Below, in pieces: positions 16,270 through 24,596 of a stretch of DNA of 64,000 nucleotides. Source of the DNA: Nocardioides caldifontis. Its GTDB lineage: Bacteria; Actinomycetota; Actinomycetes; Propionibacteriales; Nocardioidaceae. Position numbers and translations under genes: made by a program. Under the pieces are notes generated by a model. The model saw nothing but the letters and a program-made list of their open reading frames with translations, searched no databases and was not told the origin of the DNA. Positions within the stretch are counted from its first letter, which is position 1, and each line of letters starts with the position of its first letter. The DNA lies in the NCBI RefSeq assembly GCF_008087345.1, contig NZ_ML701737.1:124001-188000 (forward strand), in the 5' to 3' direction.

Positions 16270-17457
16270 TCAGGGGACGGTCACCCGGGAGTGCAGCACG
16301 CCGTGGTCGGTGATCCGGCGTACCTCGGCGGTCTTCTCGTCGGTGTAGCCGGTGAACTGCACGTCGCTGGAGCCGAAGATCCAGTCGACCCGCATCCCCT
16401 TCGGCGGCTTGCAGGCGCCGCCGCGGCTCCCACCGCGAGGGGAGTAGAGATCGGTCCTGCCCGTCACGGCACAGAAGATCTCCTCCTTCTCGTTCATGTC
16501 GCCCACGAACAGTACCGGGAGGCCGGTCTTCCTCAGCTCATTGATCACTGCGAGTTCGAGCGCCATCGCCTGGTCGCGCTCGGCCTCGCGGCCCCGCGGG
16601 GCGTTGTGGACGTTGACGACCCAGAGCTCGCGACCGGTCTCGTTGTGCTTGAGCCGCACGACCGGCTGGGGGCGCCGCTGGCCCATGAAGGGGATCGTCA
16701 CCGACTCCTTGGCGGTCGCGGTGAACATGCTCTTGCGCCACACCACGGTCTGCGGGACGCCGACGCCGCCGAGCGCCGTGCCTGGCCAGGCGTCGAACGC
16801 GCCGCCGGTCGACCGCTGGAAGACCGCGAGCTGGTCCTTCTGGATCTCGGAGAACCCGATGATGTCGGAGCCCCACCGCTCGAGGTAGCTGACCGCCCAC
16901 TCGGTGCGCACCCCGCCGGGGGCGAAGTGGTCGGCGTTGGAGCCGGGCCGGGTGTGGTTGCTGCCGAGGATGTTGAACTGCGTCAGCATGAAGTCGTACG
17001 GCGCGCCGGTGGCGGCGGTGGTGCGCATCGACTGGATCCGGGACTCGACCTCCTGGCGGAGCAGCCCCGAGTCCTCGAGGTCCTCCGGGGTGATCGGCTC
17101 CTGGGGCTCCTCCCCCGCGCTCCCGCCGCCCCCCGAGCCACCCAGCGAGCCGGCGTCGTCGGACTCACCACCGGTCTCACCGCCGGTCTCCTGGCCGGCG
17201 GCGTCCTTCGCGCGGGTGTCGGTGGTGTCACCGGCAGCAGTGCCGTCCTCGACCGGCTCCTCCTCGACGGGCTCGTCCTCGGCGGGGGCCGCGGCGACCG
17301 CGGTGCCGGGGGTGGCGGGCGCGGTGGCGGCCGGGCCGGAGTCGAAGGCGGTGACGACGGTCTCGGGGCTGATCGCGAACAGCATGCCGCCCGCGGCGAC
17401 GAGGGTCACCGCCGTCGTCGCACCGTTGAGCTGCATCCACTTGGGCAGGCTCTTCAC
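16270..17457 (-). CDS. Secreted endonuclease/exonuclease/phosphatase (EEP-fold) protein
   Basis: The 395-residue protein has an N-terminal signal or anchor (TTAVTLVAAGGMLFAI), then a Pro/Glu/Gly/Asp-rich linker to about residue 120. The EEP domain follows: MLTQFNILGSNH, DIIGFSEIQKDQ (metal Glu), WVVNVHNAP, VLFVGDMNEKEEI (D-x-N), RVDWIFGSSDV and ITDHGVLHSRV (catalytic DH). These identify a metal-dependent phosphodiesterase acting outside the membrane on nucleic acid or a phospholipid-like ester. GGAGG lies just before the GTG at 17457. It starts a run of secreted-protein genes on the same strand. Confidence 0.85.
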   Translation of the reverse strand: MKSLPKWMQLNGATTAVTLVAAGGMLFAISPETVVTAFDSGPAATAPATPGTAVAAAPAEDEPVEEEPVEDGTAAGDTTDTRAKDAAGQETGGETGGESDDAGSLGGSGGGGSAGEEPQEPITPEDLEDSGLLRQEVESRIQSMRTTAATGAPYDFMLTQFNILGSNHTRPGSNADHFAPGGVRTEWAVSYLERWGSDIIGFSEIQKDQLAVFQRSTGGAFDAWPGTALGGVGVPQTVVWRKSMFTATAKESVTIPFMGQRRPQPVVRLKHNETGRELWVVNVHNAPRGREAERDQAMALELAVINELRKTGLPVLFVGDMNEKEEIFCAVTGRTDLYSPRGGSRGGACKPPKGMRVDWIFGSSDVQFTGYTDEKTAEVRRITDHGVLHSRVTVP

Positions 17458-17503
17458 TGGTTCCTCCCGGCCGGCCGCTGGTGCGTCCGGTCCTCCCGCG
17501 TCG

Positions 17504-19729
17504 TCATGCTCCCGCCCCCGTCCCTACCCGGGTCAACGTCGCGCCACGCCGATCGGTTACGGAACCGTCGCCGATCTGGCCCTGGTCGTTGCTTCCCCAG
17601 CAGCCACGGGTGCCCGTGGTGGTCACGCCGCAGCCGTGGAGCCAGCCGGCGTCGACCTCCGTCCAACGGTAGGTATCGGCAGCCGCGACCGGAACCTTCG
17701 TGCTCGCGGTCGACCCGTTCGCCAGCTGGCCGTAGCGGTTGAACCCCCAGCACCAGAGCGCCTGGGCGTCGTCGATCGCGCAGGTCTGGGTGTCGCCGAG
17801 GCTGATCCGGCGGAACACCGCCGCTCCCTGGACACGGGTCGGCGCCGTACGGTCCCGGGTGGTCCCGTCACCGAGCTGCCCGCGGTCGTTGCGCCCCCAG
17901 CACCAGGCCGACCCGTCGGCCCGGAGCCCGCAGGTGTGCTGCCAGGACGCCTCGACGGCCCTCCAGTCCGTGGCGGCGCCGATCCGGAACGGCACGTTCT
18001 TCCGCACGTTGCCGGCGACGCCGAGCTCGCCCTGCCAGCTCTGCCCCCAGCACCAGGCGGACCCGTCGGACCGGACGGCGCAGACGTGCCAGGCGCCCAC
18101 GGAGACCGACTGCCAGGTGGCACCGCCGTCGGCGACCCGGACCGGGCGCTGGCGGTTCTTGACCGCGTCGTTGCCGAGCTGGCCGCGCTCGTTGTTGCCC
18201 CAGCACCACAGGGCGCCGTTGAGCCGGATGCCGCAGGTGGTGAAGTAGCCGGACTCGACCGTGCGGTACTTCCCGCCGCCGACCACCTTCACCGGGACCG
18301 AGCTGTTGGTGCGGGCACCCGAGCCGAGCTGGCCCCACTTCCCCAGCCCCCAGCAGTACGCCGCGCCGCCGGCCCGGACGCCGCAGGTGGTCGTGCCGCT
18401 GGTGCTGATGTGGGTCCAGTCGGACCAGGAGCCGACCCGAACCGGGGAGAGCCGGTCCTTCGTCGTCCCGTCGCCGAGCTGCCCGTAGTCGTTGTCGCCC
18501 CAGCACCAGGCGGTGCCGGCAGGCCGGATCTCGCAGCTCGCCGACGCGCCCGCGCTGACCGTCCGGGCGGAGGACACCGGGTCGAGCGGCGTGGGCTCCA
18601 CGACGACGACGGCCAGGGTGCCGGTGACCGGACGGTCGAACGGGCTGCGCTGGTTGCGGACGGTGAAGCCGACCTCGTAGCTGCCCGCGGTCGTGGGGGT
18701 GCCGACGACCGTCGCCCCGGAGCCGGCCGTGACGCCGTCCGGCAGGCCGGTGAGGTCGGCGACCACCAGCCGTCCCCGCTCGGCGGGGTGCACCTGCACC
18801 GGGAGGGCGAGCTCCAGCGGGGCGCCGACCGTGGCCTGGACCTTGCCGGTCGGCGTCACGACGGGCCACCGGCTGGTGCGGGTGAACGCCTGCCGCCCGA
18901 CGCGGGCGAGGGACGCACGTGCCGCTCCGACGTCGTAACGGCCGTGGCGGCGGGCCGCGGCACGGAACCTGGTGCGGCCGAGGTCGCAGACCACGTCACC
19001 GGCAAGGCAGACCTGGAAGGTCTGCACCCGGGTGCCGGCCGGCGGCACGTCGGGCTGCTGGCCGAGGAAGCGGGAGGAGACCCCCTGCCCCTTCCGGTCG
19101 CCGACCGCGGAGGCGGCGGTCCGGGCCGCGCGGTCGCCGTCGCCGACGAGGACGACGGAGGCGAGCCGGTCGAGGTGCTCGGGCCGGTTGCGCATGGCGA
19201 CGAGCGTCCGGTGGACGACCATCGCGCCCTGGGAGTAGCCGGTGAGCACCAGCTGCTGGTCGGGGCAGCGGGTGGCGGCGGAGTCGAGCAGGGCGATCGT
19301 CGATCGCACACCTCCGGCGACGTCGCCGCGCCAGGCACGCACCTTGCCCTTCTTCACCGCGCGGACCGCGGGGAGCCGGTGGCGCCGCGGGGCGGCGAGC
19401 GTGAGCGCCGACTTCGTGGTGCGGGTGACCACCCGGGTCACCACCCGGGTCTCGACCGAGCGCCCGCCGGTGGCCGCGGCCCCGCGGTAGGCGTCGCCGA
19501 CCACGTCCAGGGTGCGGCCGAGCGAGCCGGCACGCGGCCGTCCCTTCTCGCCGTTCCCAGGGACGCCAACGAGGAGCACCTGGGCGCAGCCGGCCCCCTT
19601 CGACGCGGTCGTGACCGTGCCGGTGGCCGCCGAGGTCACCGTGGTCGGGGCGGCGGGCTGGAGGTGCGGTCCGGCGAACGCCGAGACCACGGCCAGGACA
19701 CTGGCGGCAGCAACCTTGAAGGATTGCAT
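17504..19729 (-). CDS. Secreted cutinase-like / Ig-like / seven-repeat RCC1 fusion
   Basis: The 741-residue protein has a signal peptide (FKVAAASVLAVVSAFAGPHL). About residues 45-270 are cutinase-like, with GYSQGA as the nucleophile elbow and paired cysteines. At about 295-395 an Ig-like/putative-Ig domain contains VTAGSGATVVGTPTTAGSYE. About 400-741 hold seven RCC1-type repeats, each with a CWGxNxxGQLGDG block, for example CWGDNDYGQLGDG and CWGRNDRGQLGDG. Each repeat carries a Cys pair, suggesting disulfide-stabilised blades outside the cell. An esterase tethered to a propeller may bind a polymer surface; the substrate is unknown. CGGAG precedes the ATG. Confidence 0.82.
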   Translation of the reverse strand: MQSFKVAAASVLAVVSAFAGPHLQPAAPTTVTSAATGTVTTASKGAGCAQVLLVGVPGNGEKGRPRAGSLGRTLDVVGDAYRGAAATGGRSVETRVVTRVVTRTTKSALTLAAPRRHRLPAVRAVKKGKVRAWRGDVAGGVRSTIALLDSAATRCPDQQLVLTGYSQGAMVVHRTLVAMRNRPEHLDRLASVVLVGDGDRAARTAASAVGDRKGQGVSSRFLGQQPDVPPAGTRVQTFQVCLAGDVVCDLGRTRFRAAARRHGRYDVGAARASLARVGRQAFTRTSRWPVVTPTGKVQATVGAPLELALPVQVHPAERGRLVVADLTGLPDGVTAGSGATVVGTPTTAGSYEVGFTVRNQRSPFDRPVTGTLAVVVVEPTPLDPVSSARTVSAGASASCEIRPAGTAWCWGDNDYGQLGDGTTKDRLSPVRVGSWSDWTHISTSGTTTCGVRAGGAAYCWGLGKWGQLGSGARTNSSVPVKVVGGGKYRTVESGYFTTCGIRLNGALWCWGNNERGQLGNDAVKNRQRPVRVADGGATWQSVSVGAWHVCAVRSDGSAWCWGQSWQGELGVAGNVRKNVPFRIGAATDWRAVEASWQHTCGLRADGSAWCWGRNDRGQLGDGTTRDRTAPTRVQGAAVFRRISLGDTQTCAIDDAQALWCWGFNRYGQLANGSTASTKVPVAAADTYRWTEVDAGWLHGCGVTTTGTRGCWGSNDQGQIGDGSVTDRRGATLTRVGTGAGA

Positions 19730-19841
19730 GAGGTCTCCGCTCTACCCGGGTGCCGCGCCGCTACGAACGCGTTGATCCTAGGGAGACAGATGGGGCGTGC
19801 GGGGCAAAACGCACAATCCCGTAGGGACCTCCGAAAAGCAG

Positions 19842-19873
19842 TGACGCCGCCGTCCCGGAGGACGGCGGCGTCA
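19842..19873 (-). terminator. Rho-independent-type terminator of the phospholipase D-like gene
   Basis: A perfect 14-bp stem (TGACGCCGCCGTCC with its complement) closes a 4-nt loop. On the minus strand it is followed by CTGCTTTTCGG, a short T run. It lies 21 nt past the stop of the gene at 19894-21273. Confidence 0.75.
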
Positions 19874-19893
19874 GTGCGCGAGCTGGGCCCGGG

Positions 19894-21273
19894 TCAGTGC
19901 AGCTGCACCTTCGCGTAGGGGTTGACCACCTTGCCGTTCGGCAGCACGGCCCGGCTGAGGACCCGGCCGTCGTTGGTGACCCGCACGTTCTCCACCCGCA
20001 TCGTGCTGGCCGTGCGGCTCGCGTTGCGCGGCGGGTTGTTGTACAGCTTGTCGATCCACCTCTCGTACTTCCGCGTGATGTCACCGCGGAACACCTTGAA
20101 GCCGGCCTCGTCGCTGTTGAGTGCCTTCGGGCTCCAGTTGGCGGTGCCGTTGATCGTCAGCCGGGCGTTGCGCTGCGCGCCCCACACGCCGTTGATGGTC
20201 AGCACCTTCATGTGGATGTAGCGGTCGTAGACGCCGTCACCGGTGGTGTCCTGGGTGTAGAACCGCCACGCCAGGCCGGCGAGCTTCGGCTTGACCTGCC
20301 GGTCGGAGACCGCGGTCAGGACCCGGATGTTGCACCCCTGCTTCCGCAGCTGCTGCAGCTTGCGGGCGATGCGGGCGCCCGGGTCACCGAGGAGACCGGT
20401 CTGACCGACGCGGATGACGGTGCGGCCGTTGCGCCCGGCGCCGCCGGTGGCGCCCTTGCACCTCACGCGCTTGAGGACGTTGACGATCGGGTCGCCCTTC
20501 GCGTTCTTGCCGCGATAGGGGTACCACCAGGCCTGGAGGTCCTTGCCGGCGACGAACTGCTGGTAGGGCTTCGCGGCCTTCTTGTCCTTCGCCATCTCGT
20601 GGAAGATCGCCTCGGCCTTCTGGAACAGCCGCGGGCGGTTCGTCACCGTGAACATGTCGTTCCACTGGCTGATCGCGGCGACCGCGGTGAAGTTCGCGGA
20701 GCCGATCATCACCACGTTCTTCGCGTTGCCGGCGTGCGAGAACAGGTACATCTTCGTGTGCGCGATGCCGCCGTAGCCGCGGCAGGAGGCCTTGCACCCG
20801 CGCATGTAGGAGCGGAGCGCCGGCGGCCGCTTCTTGTTGCGGGTGTCGAGCCCACGCTTGAGGGTCCAGTAGGCGCCGCTCTTGCGCTGCCGCTCGCCCA
20901 TCGACTTCGCCATCAGGACCCGCACGCCGACCCCCCGGCGGTGGGCCTTGAGCAAGGCCTGGACGAACTGGGTGCTCTTGATGTTCCAGGAGACGATCCG
21001 GATCGTCGAGCGCGGCGGAGCGGAGTTGATGGTCCGCGCGAGGTGGCGGACGATCACCTTCTTCTGCTTCTTGCCGCCGAGCGGCTGGTTGAACTTCACC
21101 CCGAACCTCGGGGTGTAGCTGTCCGGCGCCGACTTCGGCGCGTCCTTGGGTGCGGCGTCCGCGCGGGTCGCGCCGCCGGCGAACGGCAGCAGCGACAGCG
21201 CGAGGACCAGGGTCGCCACGACCGCCCACCCCTTGCGGGAGGACAGCGGCGAACGGACGGAGTGAGAAGTCAT
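19894..21273 (-). CDS. Secreted phospholipase D-like protein
   Basis: This 459-residue exported protein has a signal segment (GWAVVATLVLALSLLPFAGG). Two HKD-type half-sites are visible: IAHTKMYLFSH followed by VVMIGSANFT, and YIHMKVLTINGVW followed by ARLTINGTANW, each giving H-x-K and a downstream Ser/Asn pocket. This is the PLD superfamily arrangement, acting on phosphodiesters through a His-linked intermediate outside the cell. In both half-sites the usual D six residues after the K is not obvious, so activity is less sure than fold. It ends at a strong hairpin, so it is a separate transcription unit. Confidence 0.82.
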   Translation of the reverse strand: MTSHSVRSPLSSRKGWAVVATLVLALSLLPFAGGATRADAAPKDAPKSAPDSYTPRFGVKFNQPLGGKKQKKVIVRHLARTINSAPPRSTIRIVSWNIKSTQFVQALLKAHRRGVGVRVLMAKSMGERQRKSGAYWTLKRGLDTRNKKRPPALRSYMRGCKASCRGYGGIAHTKMYLFSHAGNAKNVVMIGSANFTAVAAISQWNDMFTVTNRPRLFQKAEAIFHEMAKDKKAAKPYQQFVAGKDLQAWWYPYRGKNAKGDPIVNVLKRVRCKGATGGAGRNGRTVIRVGQTGLLGDPGARIARKLQQLRKQGCNIRVLTAVSDRQVKPKLAGLAWRFYTQDTTGDGVYDRYIHMKVLTINGVWGAQRNARLTINGTANWSPKALNSDEAGFKVFRGDITRKYERWIDKLYNNPPRNASRTASTMRVENVRVTNDGRVLSRAVLPNGKVVNPYAKVQLH

Positions 21274-21419
21274 GCGGGTGGTACCCCCCAGATCGGTGTA
21301 CGGGCGCTCGAGGAGCGGCCGGGACCGCGGCAGCCTACCTGACCAAGATGTCCTTTTCGGACATCAGCCAGTGCGACCGGCGAGTCACACCAGTCACACG
21401 GGTCCCACCTCAGGGTCAC

Positions 21420-21782
21420 TCAGGCGGTGCACTGGCGCAAGGCCTTGTGGTACTGCTTGCTCTCCGCGAGCGACCCCACGTCGTTGACGGGCCCGCCCGG
21501 GACGGCGTAGTAGCGGTCGTCGTAGGTCACGATGACCTGGCCCGAGCTGCACTCCTGGGTCACCGCGGCGACCACCGTGCCGTCCTCGGTGCACCCCTCG
21601 TAGGGGTCGGGGAGCTTCTCGCCGCCCCAGACCTCCTCGCAGGAGGCCGCGGCACCGGTCGGCGACTCCGTGGTCTCCGACGCGCCGTCGGCCCCGTCGC
21701 CCTCGTCCTCGCCGCAGGCGGCCAGCGCCACCAGCAGCAGGGGCGCGGCCAGCAGTGCGGTGGCGGTGCGCAGGCGGCTCAT
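21420..21782 (-). CDS. Small lipoprotein
   Basis: The 120-residue protein begins MSRLRTATALLAAPLLLVAL and continues AACGED; LVALAAC is a clear lipobox with Cys at 23, so it should be lipidated on the outer membrane face. An acidic/Ser/Thr linker follows, then a small domain with four cysteines (SCEEVWGG, YEGCTEDG, TQECSSGQ, RQCTA) that may form two disulfides. I do not recognise a family. TAGACT ends 7 nt before the ATG at 21782, indicating a leaderless mRNA and settling the start. Confidence 0.75.
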   Translation of the reverse strand: MSRLRTATALLAAPLLLVALAACGEDEGDGADGASETTESPTGAAASCEEVWGGEKLPDPYEGCTEDGTVVAAVTQECSSGQVIVTYDDRYYAVPGGPVNDVGSLAESKQYHKALRQCTA

Positions 21783-21789
21783 GGGGCGG

Positions 21790-21795
21790 AGTCTA
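21790..21795 (-). promoter_or_regulatory. -10 hexamer for the lipoprotein gene
   Basis: TAGACT on the minus strand lies 7 nt before the ATG at 21782, overlapping the end of the upstream sulfotransferase gene. Confidence 0.5.
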
Positions 21796-22941
21796 GCCCG
21801 CGGGGTCGTCCTCGCCGGCCGCCTCACGGGGGGTGCCGCGGCCGACCAGCCGGCGGAGGAGCCGCCCCGCCCGGACCGACCTGCTGGACTCGTAGCGGGC
21901 CTGGAGGCGGGCGATCTCCTGCACCAGCTCGGCGACCGCGAGCCGCGCAGCGTCGTACTTCTCGGCTTCGGTGACCACGTCGGGCCCCTCCTCCCCCTCC
22001 GGGGGCGGGCTGGGCACCAGGTCCTCGAGCTCACCGTGGACGGCGAACCCGGACCGCCGCACGTAGTCGACCCACTCCCGCGCGAGCGCGTCGACGTGGT
22101 CGTGGAGCGGCCCCGACGGCGAGGTCGGGCGTCGGGAGACGTGCGCGGGGAGCATCCGCTGCGCGAGGCCGCGCTTGACCACCATCCGGTAGGACAGCGG
22201 GTCGAGCCGGCCGCGGAGGTCGTCGTTGACGTCGCGCAGCAGCGCGATCGCGGCGACCCCGAGCGACTCGTTGGTCCGCACCCGGCTCCGCTCGGGGGTA
22301 CGCGCGGGGTCGAGCCCGACCGCCTCCGCGAACCGGCGCCACAGCTCCCACGGGTCCGCACCACGCGGCGGGCAGGTGACGACGTGGATCCGGTCGGCTC
22401 CGACCCGGTCGACCCAGGGGGCCAGCACTGCCGGCAGGTCCTGCATCCGCCAGAACCGGTGGTTGCGCTCGCCCGAGTCGAGGTCGGTGAGGAGCTGGGA
22501 CGTGAACCGCTCGTAGCTGGCGCTGCTGCCGCTCTTGACCCCCTCCTGCCAGCCGGCGGGGATCTGGCGGCCGAGGTCGCGCACGGTCACCACGACGTGC
22601 ACCTCGAGCCCGGACAGTGCGAGCAGCGCCGCGTCGACCTGGTCGGGCCTCATCGCGCTGAGGTTCTCGTGGCTGATCAGCGACGAGCCCGGGTGCGCCC
22701 GCGCCGGCGCGCAGACCCGTTCCCAGGCGCCGCTGACCTGCTTCTCGGTCAGCCCCCACTTCTCGTAGGTGCCGCGCAGCTCGATCGCCCCGTGGAACAT
22801 CGCCTCCCGGTAGGGCAGCGGGTAGAGCAGCCCCTGCTCGGCGAGCAGCGGCCGGTTCGCCTCGAGGAGCTCCTGGAGGAAGGTCGTGCCGGTCTTGGGC
22901 AGCCCGATGTGCAGGTAGACCCGGCGGGGTGCGGCGCTCAT
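21793..22941 (-). CDS. Sulfotransferase-like protein (paralogue 4 of 5)
   Basis: The 382-residue protein begins MSAAPRRVYLHIGLPKTGTT, with the P-loop Lys at 16. VVTVRDLGRQIPAGWQEGVK and TNESLGVAAIALLRDVN are the conserved blocks, and IHVVTCPPRGADPWELWRRF matches the central segment of its relatives. The C-terminal helix AVAELVQEIARLQARYESSR looks coiled-coil-forming. The ATG overlaps the stop of the neighbouring paralogue (ATGA, 22938-22941), so the two are coupled and probably arose by tandem duplication. Start chosen by alignment with the paralogues; no clear ribosome-binding site is needed given coupling. Confidence 0.74.
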   Translation of the reverse strand: MSAAPRRVYLHIGLPKTGTTFLQELLEANRPLLAEQGLLYPLPYREAMFHGAIELRGTYEKWGLTEKQVSGAWERVCAPARAHPGSSLISHENLSAMRPDQVDAALLALSGLEVHVVVTVRDLGRQIPAGWQEGVKSGSSASYERFTSQLLTDLDSGERNHRFWRMQDLPAVLAPWVDRVGADRIHVVTCPPRGADPWELWRRFAEAVGLDPARTPERSRVRTNESLGVAAIALLRDVNDDLRGRLDPLSYRMVVKRGLAQRMLPAHVSRRPTSPSGPLHDHVDALAREWVDYVRRSGFAVHGELEDLVPSPPPEGEEGPDVVTEAEKYDAARLAVAELVQEIARLQARYESSRSVRAGRLLRRLVGRGTPREAAGEDDPAG

Positions 22942-24086
22942 GCGGGGTCCGGGGTCGGGGCGGCGGCTGGCGGCGCGTCGGGTGCGGCGGCTGACGGGGC
23001 GTCGGGCAGGGGCGGGAGCCGCTTGGGGCCCTCGACCTGCGTCCGCAGGGTGGCGATCTCGACGAGCATCTCGGCGATGATGCCGGGCACGTTGGCCACC
23101 AGCTCCTCCGGGCGTACGTCGTCGGGGTCGGGCGCCCCCGCCGGAGCAGCGGCCGGTCGGAGCTCGTCGAGGTCGCCGTGGACCCGGTGGCCCCGCTCGG
23201 CGACCAGCGCCGCCCACCCCTCGACGACGGCGTCGAGCCGGAGCCGCACGTCCTCCGGGGTCACCGGCCGCGCCGACTCGAACTGCGACAGCACCCGCTG
23301 GGAGAAGAACCGTTTGACCACGTGGGCGTAGTGCGGCTCGCGGAGCCGGCCGTCGAGGGCGAGCAGGACCTGCCGGAGCAGCGCGATCTCGGCGGTCCCC
23401 AGGGACTCGTTGGCCGACCGGGCCAGCCCCGGGTCCAGCGCGGCGGGGTCGAGGCCGAGCGCGTCCGCGAACCGGCGCCAGAGCGCGGTGCGGTCGCCGC
23501 CGGTGCGCGGCACGGTGACCAGGTGGACGTGCTCGGGGGCCGCGACCGGGGCCCAGCGGCGGAGCACCGCGCCGAGGTCCTGCTGCCGCCAGAAGGTCCC
23601 CTCCTCGGCGACCGGCGGGGGCTCGGTGAGCATCCGGTCGGCGAACTCCGCGAACGACCAGGGGTTGCCGTTCTTCACCGCCTCCTGCCAGAACGCGCTG
23701 GCCTGGCGGGTGAGGTCGCGCGCGGTGACCACGAGGTGCACCTCGAGGTCGCGGGTGTCCCGGACGACCCGCTCGACGGCGTCCTCACGCGCTCCGGCGA
23801 ACAGCTCGTGGCTGATGATCCCGGTGCCGCCGAACCCGCGGATCCGGTCGAGCAGCTTCTGCCAGGTGCCGTCGACGACGTCACGGTCCAGCCGCCACCG
23901 CCCGTGCAGCCCGCGCAGCTCGACGGCGGCGTGGAACATGCACTCGGCCCGGATGAACGGGTAGATGAAGCCGTTCTCCTTCAGCGCCGGCCGGTTGTTC
24001 GCGAGCAGCCCCTGGAGGTACGTGGTGCCGCTCTTGGGCAGCCCCACGTGGAGGAAGAGTCGCTGGGCTGGCGTCGGCGCGGACAT
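22938..24086 (-). CDS. Sulfotransferase-like protein (paralogue 5 of 5)
   Basis: The 382-residue protein begins MSAPTPAQRLFLHVGLPKSG, P-loop Lys at 18. VVTARDLTRQASAFWQEAVK and ANESLGTAEIALLRQVL are the family blocks, and EMLVEIATLRTQVEG the C-terminal helix. Its N-terminal region (GFIYPFIRAECMFHAAVELR) is close to that of paralogue 4 (GLLYPLPYREAMFHGAIELR), so these two are nearest relatives. TACGCT lies 8 nt before the ATG, suggesting a leaderless or near-leaderless start for the pair. Confidence 0.74.
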   Translation of the reverse strand: MSAPTPAQRLFLHVGLPKSGTTYLQGLLANNRPALKENGFIYPFIRAECMFHAAVELRGLHGRWRLDRDVVDGTWQKLLDRIRGFGGTGIISHELFAGAREDAVERVVRDTRDLEVHLVVTARDLTRQASAFWQEAVKNGNPWSFAEFADRMLTEPPPVAEEGTFWRQQDLGAVLRRWAPVAAPEHVHLVTVPRTGGDRTALWRRFADALGLDPAALDPGLARSANESLGTAEIALLRQVLLALDGRLREPHYAHVVKRFFSQRVLSQFESARPVTPEDVRLRLDAVVEGWAALVAERGHRVHGDLDELRPAAAPAGAPDPDDVRPEELVANVPGIIAEMLVEIATLRTQVEGPKRLPPLPDAPSAAAPDAPPAAAPTPDPA

Positions 24087-24147
24087 CGGGCGTCAGCGTA
24101 GTCCCGCGGCACCCCCGAGCCGCTGCCGGTGGCGCCGGCCCCTGTGG

Positions 24148-24153
24148 CACGCT
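24148..24153 (+). promoter_or_regulatory. -10-like hexamer for the 24160 gene
   Basis: CACGCT ends 6 nt before the GTG at 24160. With TACGCT (minus strand, 24100 to 24095) it forms a divergent promoter pair. Confidence 0.35.
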
Positions 24154-24159
24154 CACGGG

Positions 24160-24558
24160 GTGTCCAGCCCCACCGACCTCGCACTGGTCGCCGAGGCCGC
24201 CCGGAAGTCGCGCGTGTGCTGGCTCGCCTGGAGCCACCCGGGCGGCGAGGTCCGTGACCGGCTCGTGTGGCACCTGTGGCACGACGACGCGCTGGTGGTC
24301 GTCGACGGCGACGACCACCAGGAGCTGCCCGGCCTGGCAGACACCACCGAGGTCCGGGTGACGCTGCGGTCGAAGGAGGCGCGCACGGCGCTCGTCTCGT
24401 GCACCGCTCACCCCGACGTGGTGCCGCCCGGGACCCCGGCCTGGGACGAGCACGCCTCGGCGCTGCTCGCCGTCCGGCTCAACCTCGCCGACCCCGCGGC
24501 GACCCGCGACGCCTGGGCCCGCGAGGCGCGCCTCGTCCGGCTCACCCCGGCCCCGTAG
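24160..24558 (+). CDS. Conserved hypothetical protein
   Basis: The 132-residue protein starts VSSPTDLALVAEAARKSRVC, then WLAWSHPGGEVRDRLVWHLW and VVDGDDHQELPGL. It has an alpha/beta character without a catalytic signature I recognise. The general layout recalls small flavin-reductase/pyridoxamine-oxidase-like split-barrel proteins, but that is only an impression. It lies 38 nt upstream of the PRC/CBS-domain gene, which appears to have its own promoter. The GTG at 24160 is favoured by the -10-like hexamer 6 nt upstream. Confidence 0.55.
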   Translation: MSSPTDLALVAEAARKSRVCWLAWSHPGGEVRDRLVWHLWHDDALVVVDGDDHQELPGLADTTEVRVTLRSKEARTALVSCTAHPDVVPPGTPAWDEHASALLAVRLNLADPAATRDAWAREARLVRLTPAP

Positions 24559-24583
24559 CCACGGGACGAGGGCCCCGGCGCAC

Positions 24584-24589
24584 TACATT
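24584..24589 (+). promoter_or_regulatory. -10 hexamer for the PRC/MgtE-N/CBS gene
   Basis: TACATT ends 7 nt before the GTG at 24597; no Shine-Dalgarno sequence is present. Confidence 0.5.
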
Positions 24590-24596
24590 GGCTGGT

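Noticed and set aside
5348-24086. Surface region as a prophage or integrated element
   Set aside because: No integrase, phage structural gene, tRNA or attachment repeat is visible, and codon use looks like that of the neighbours.
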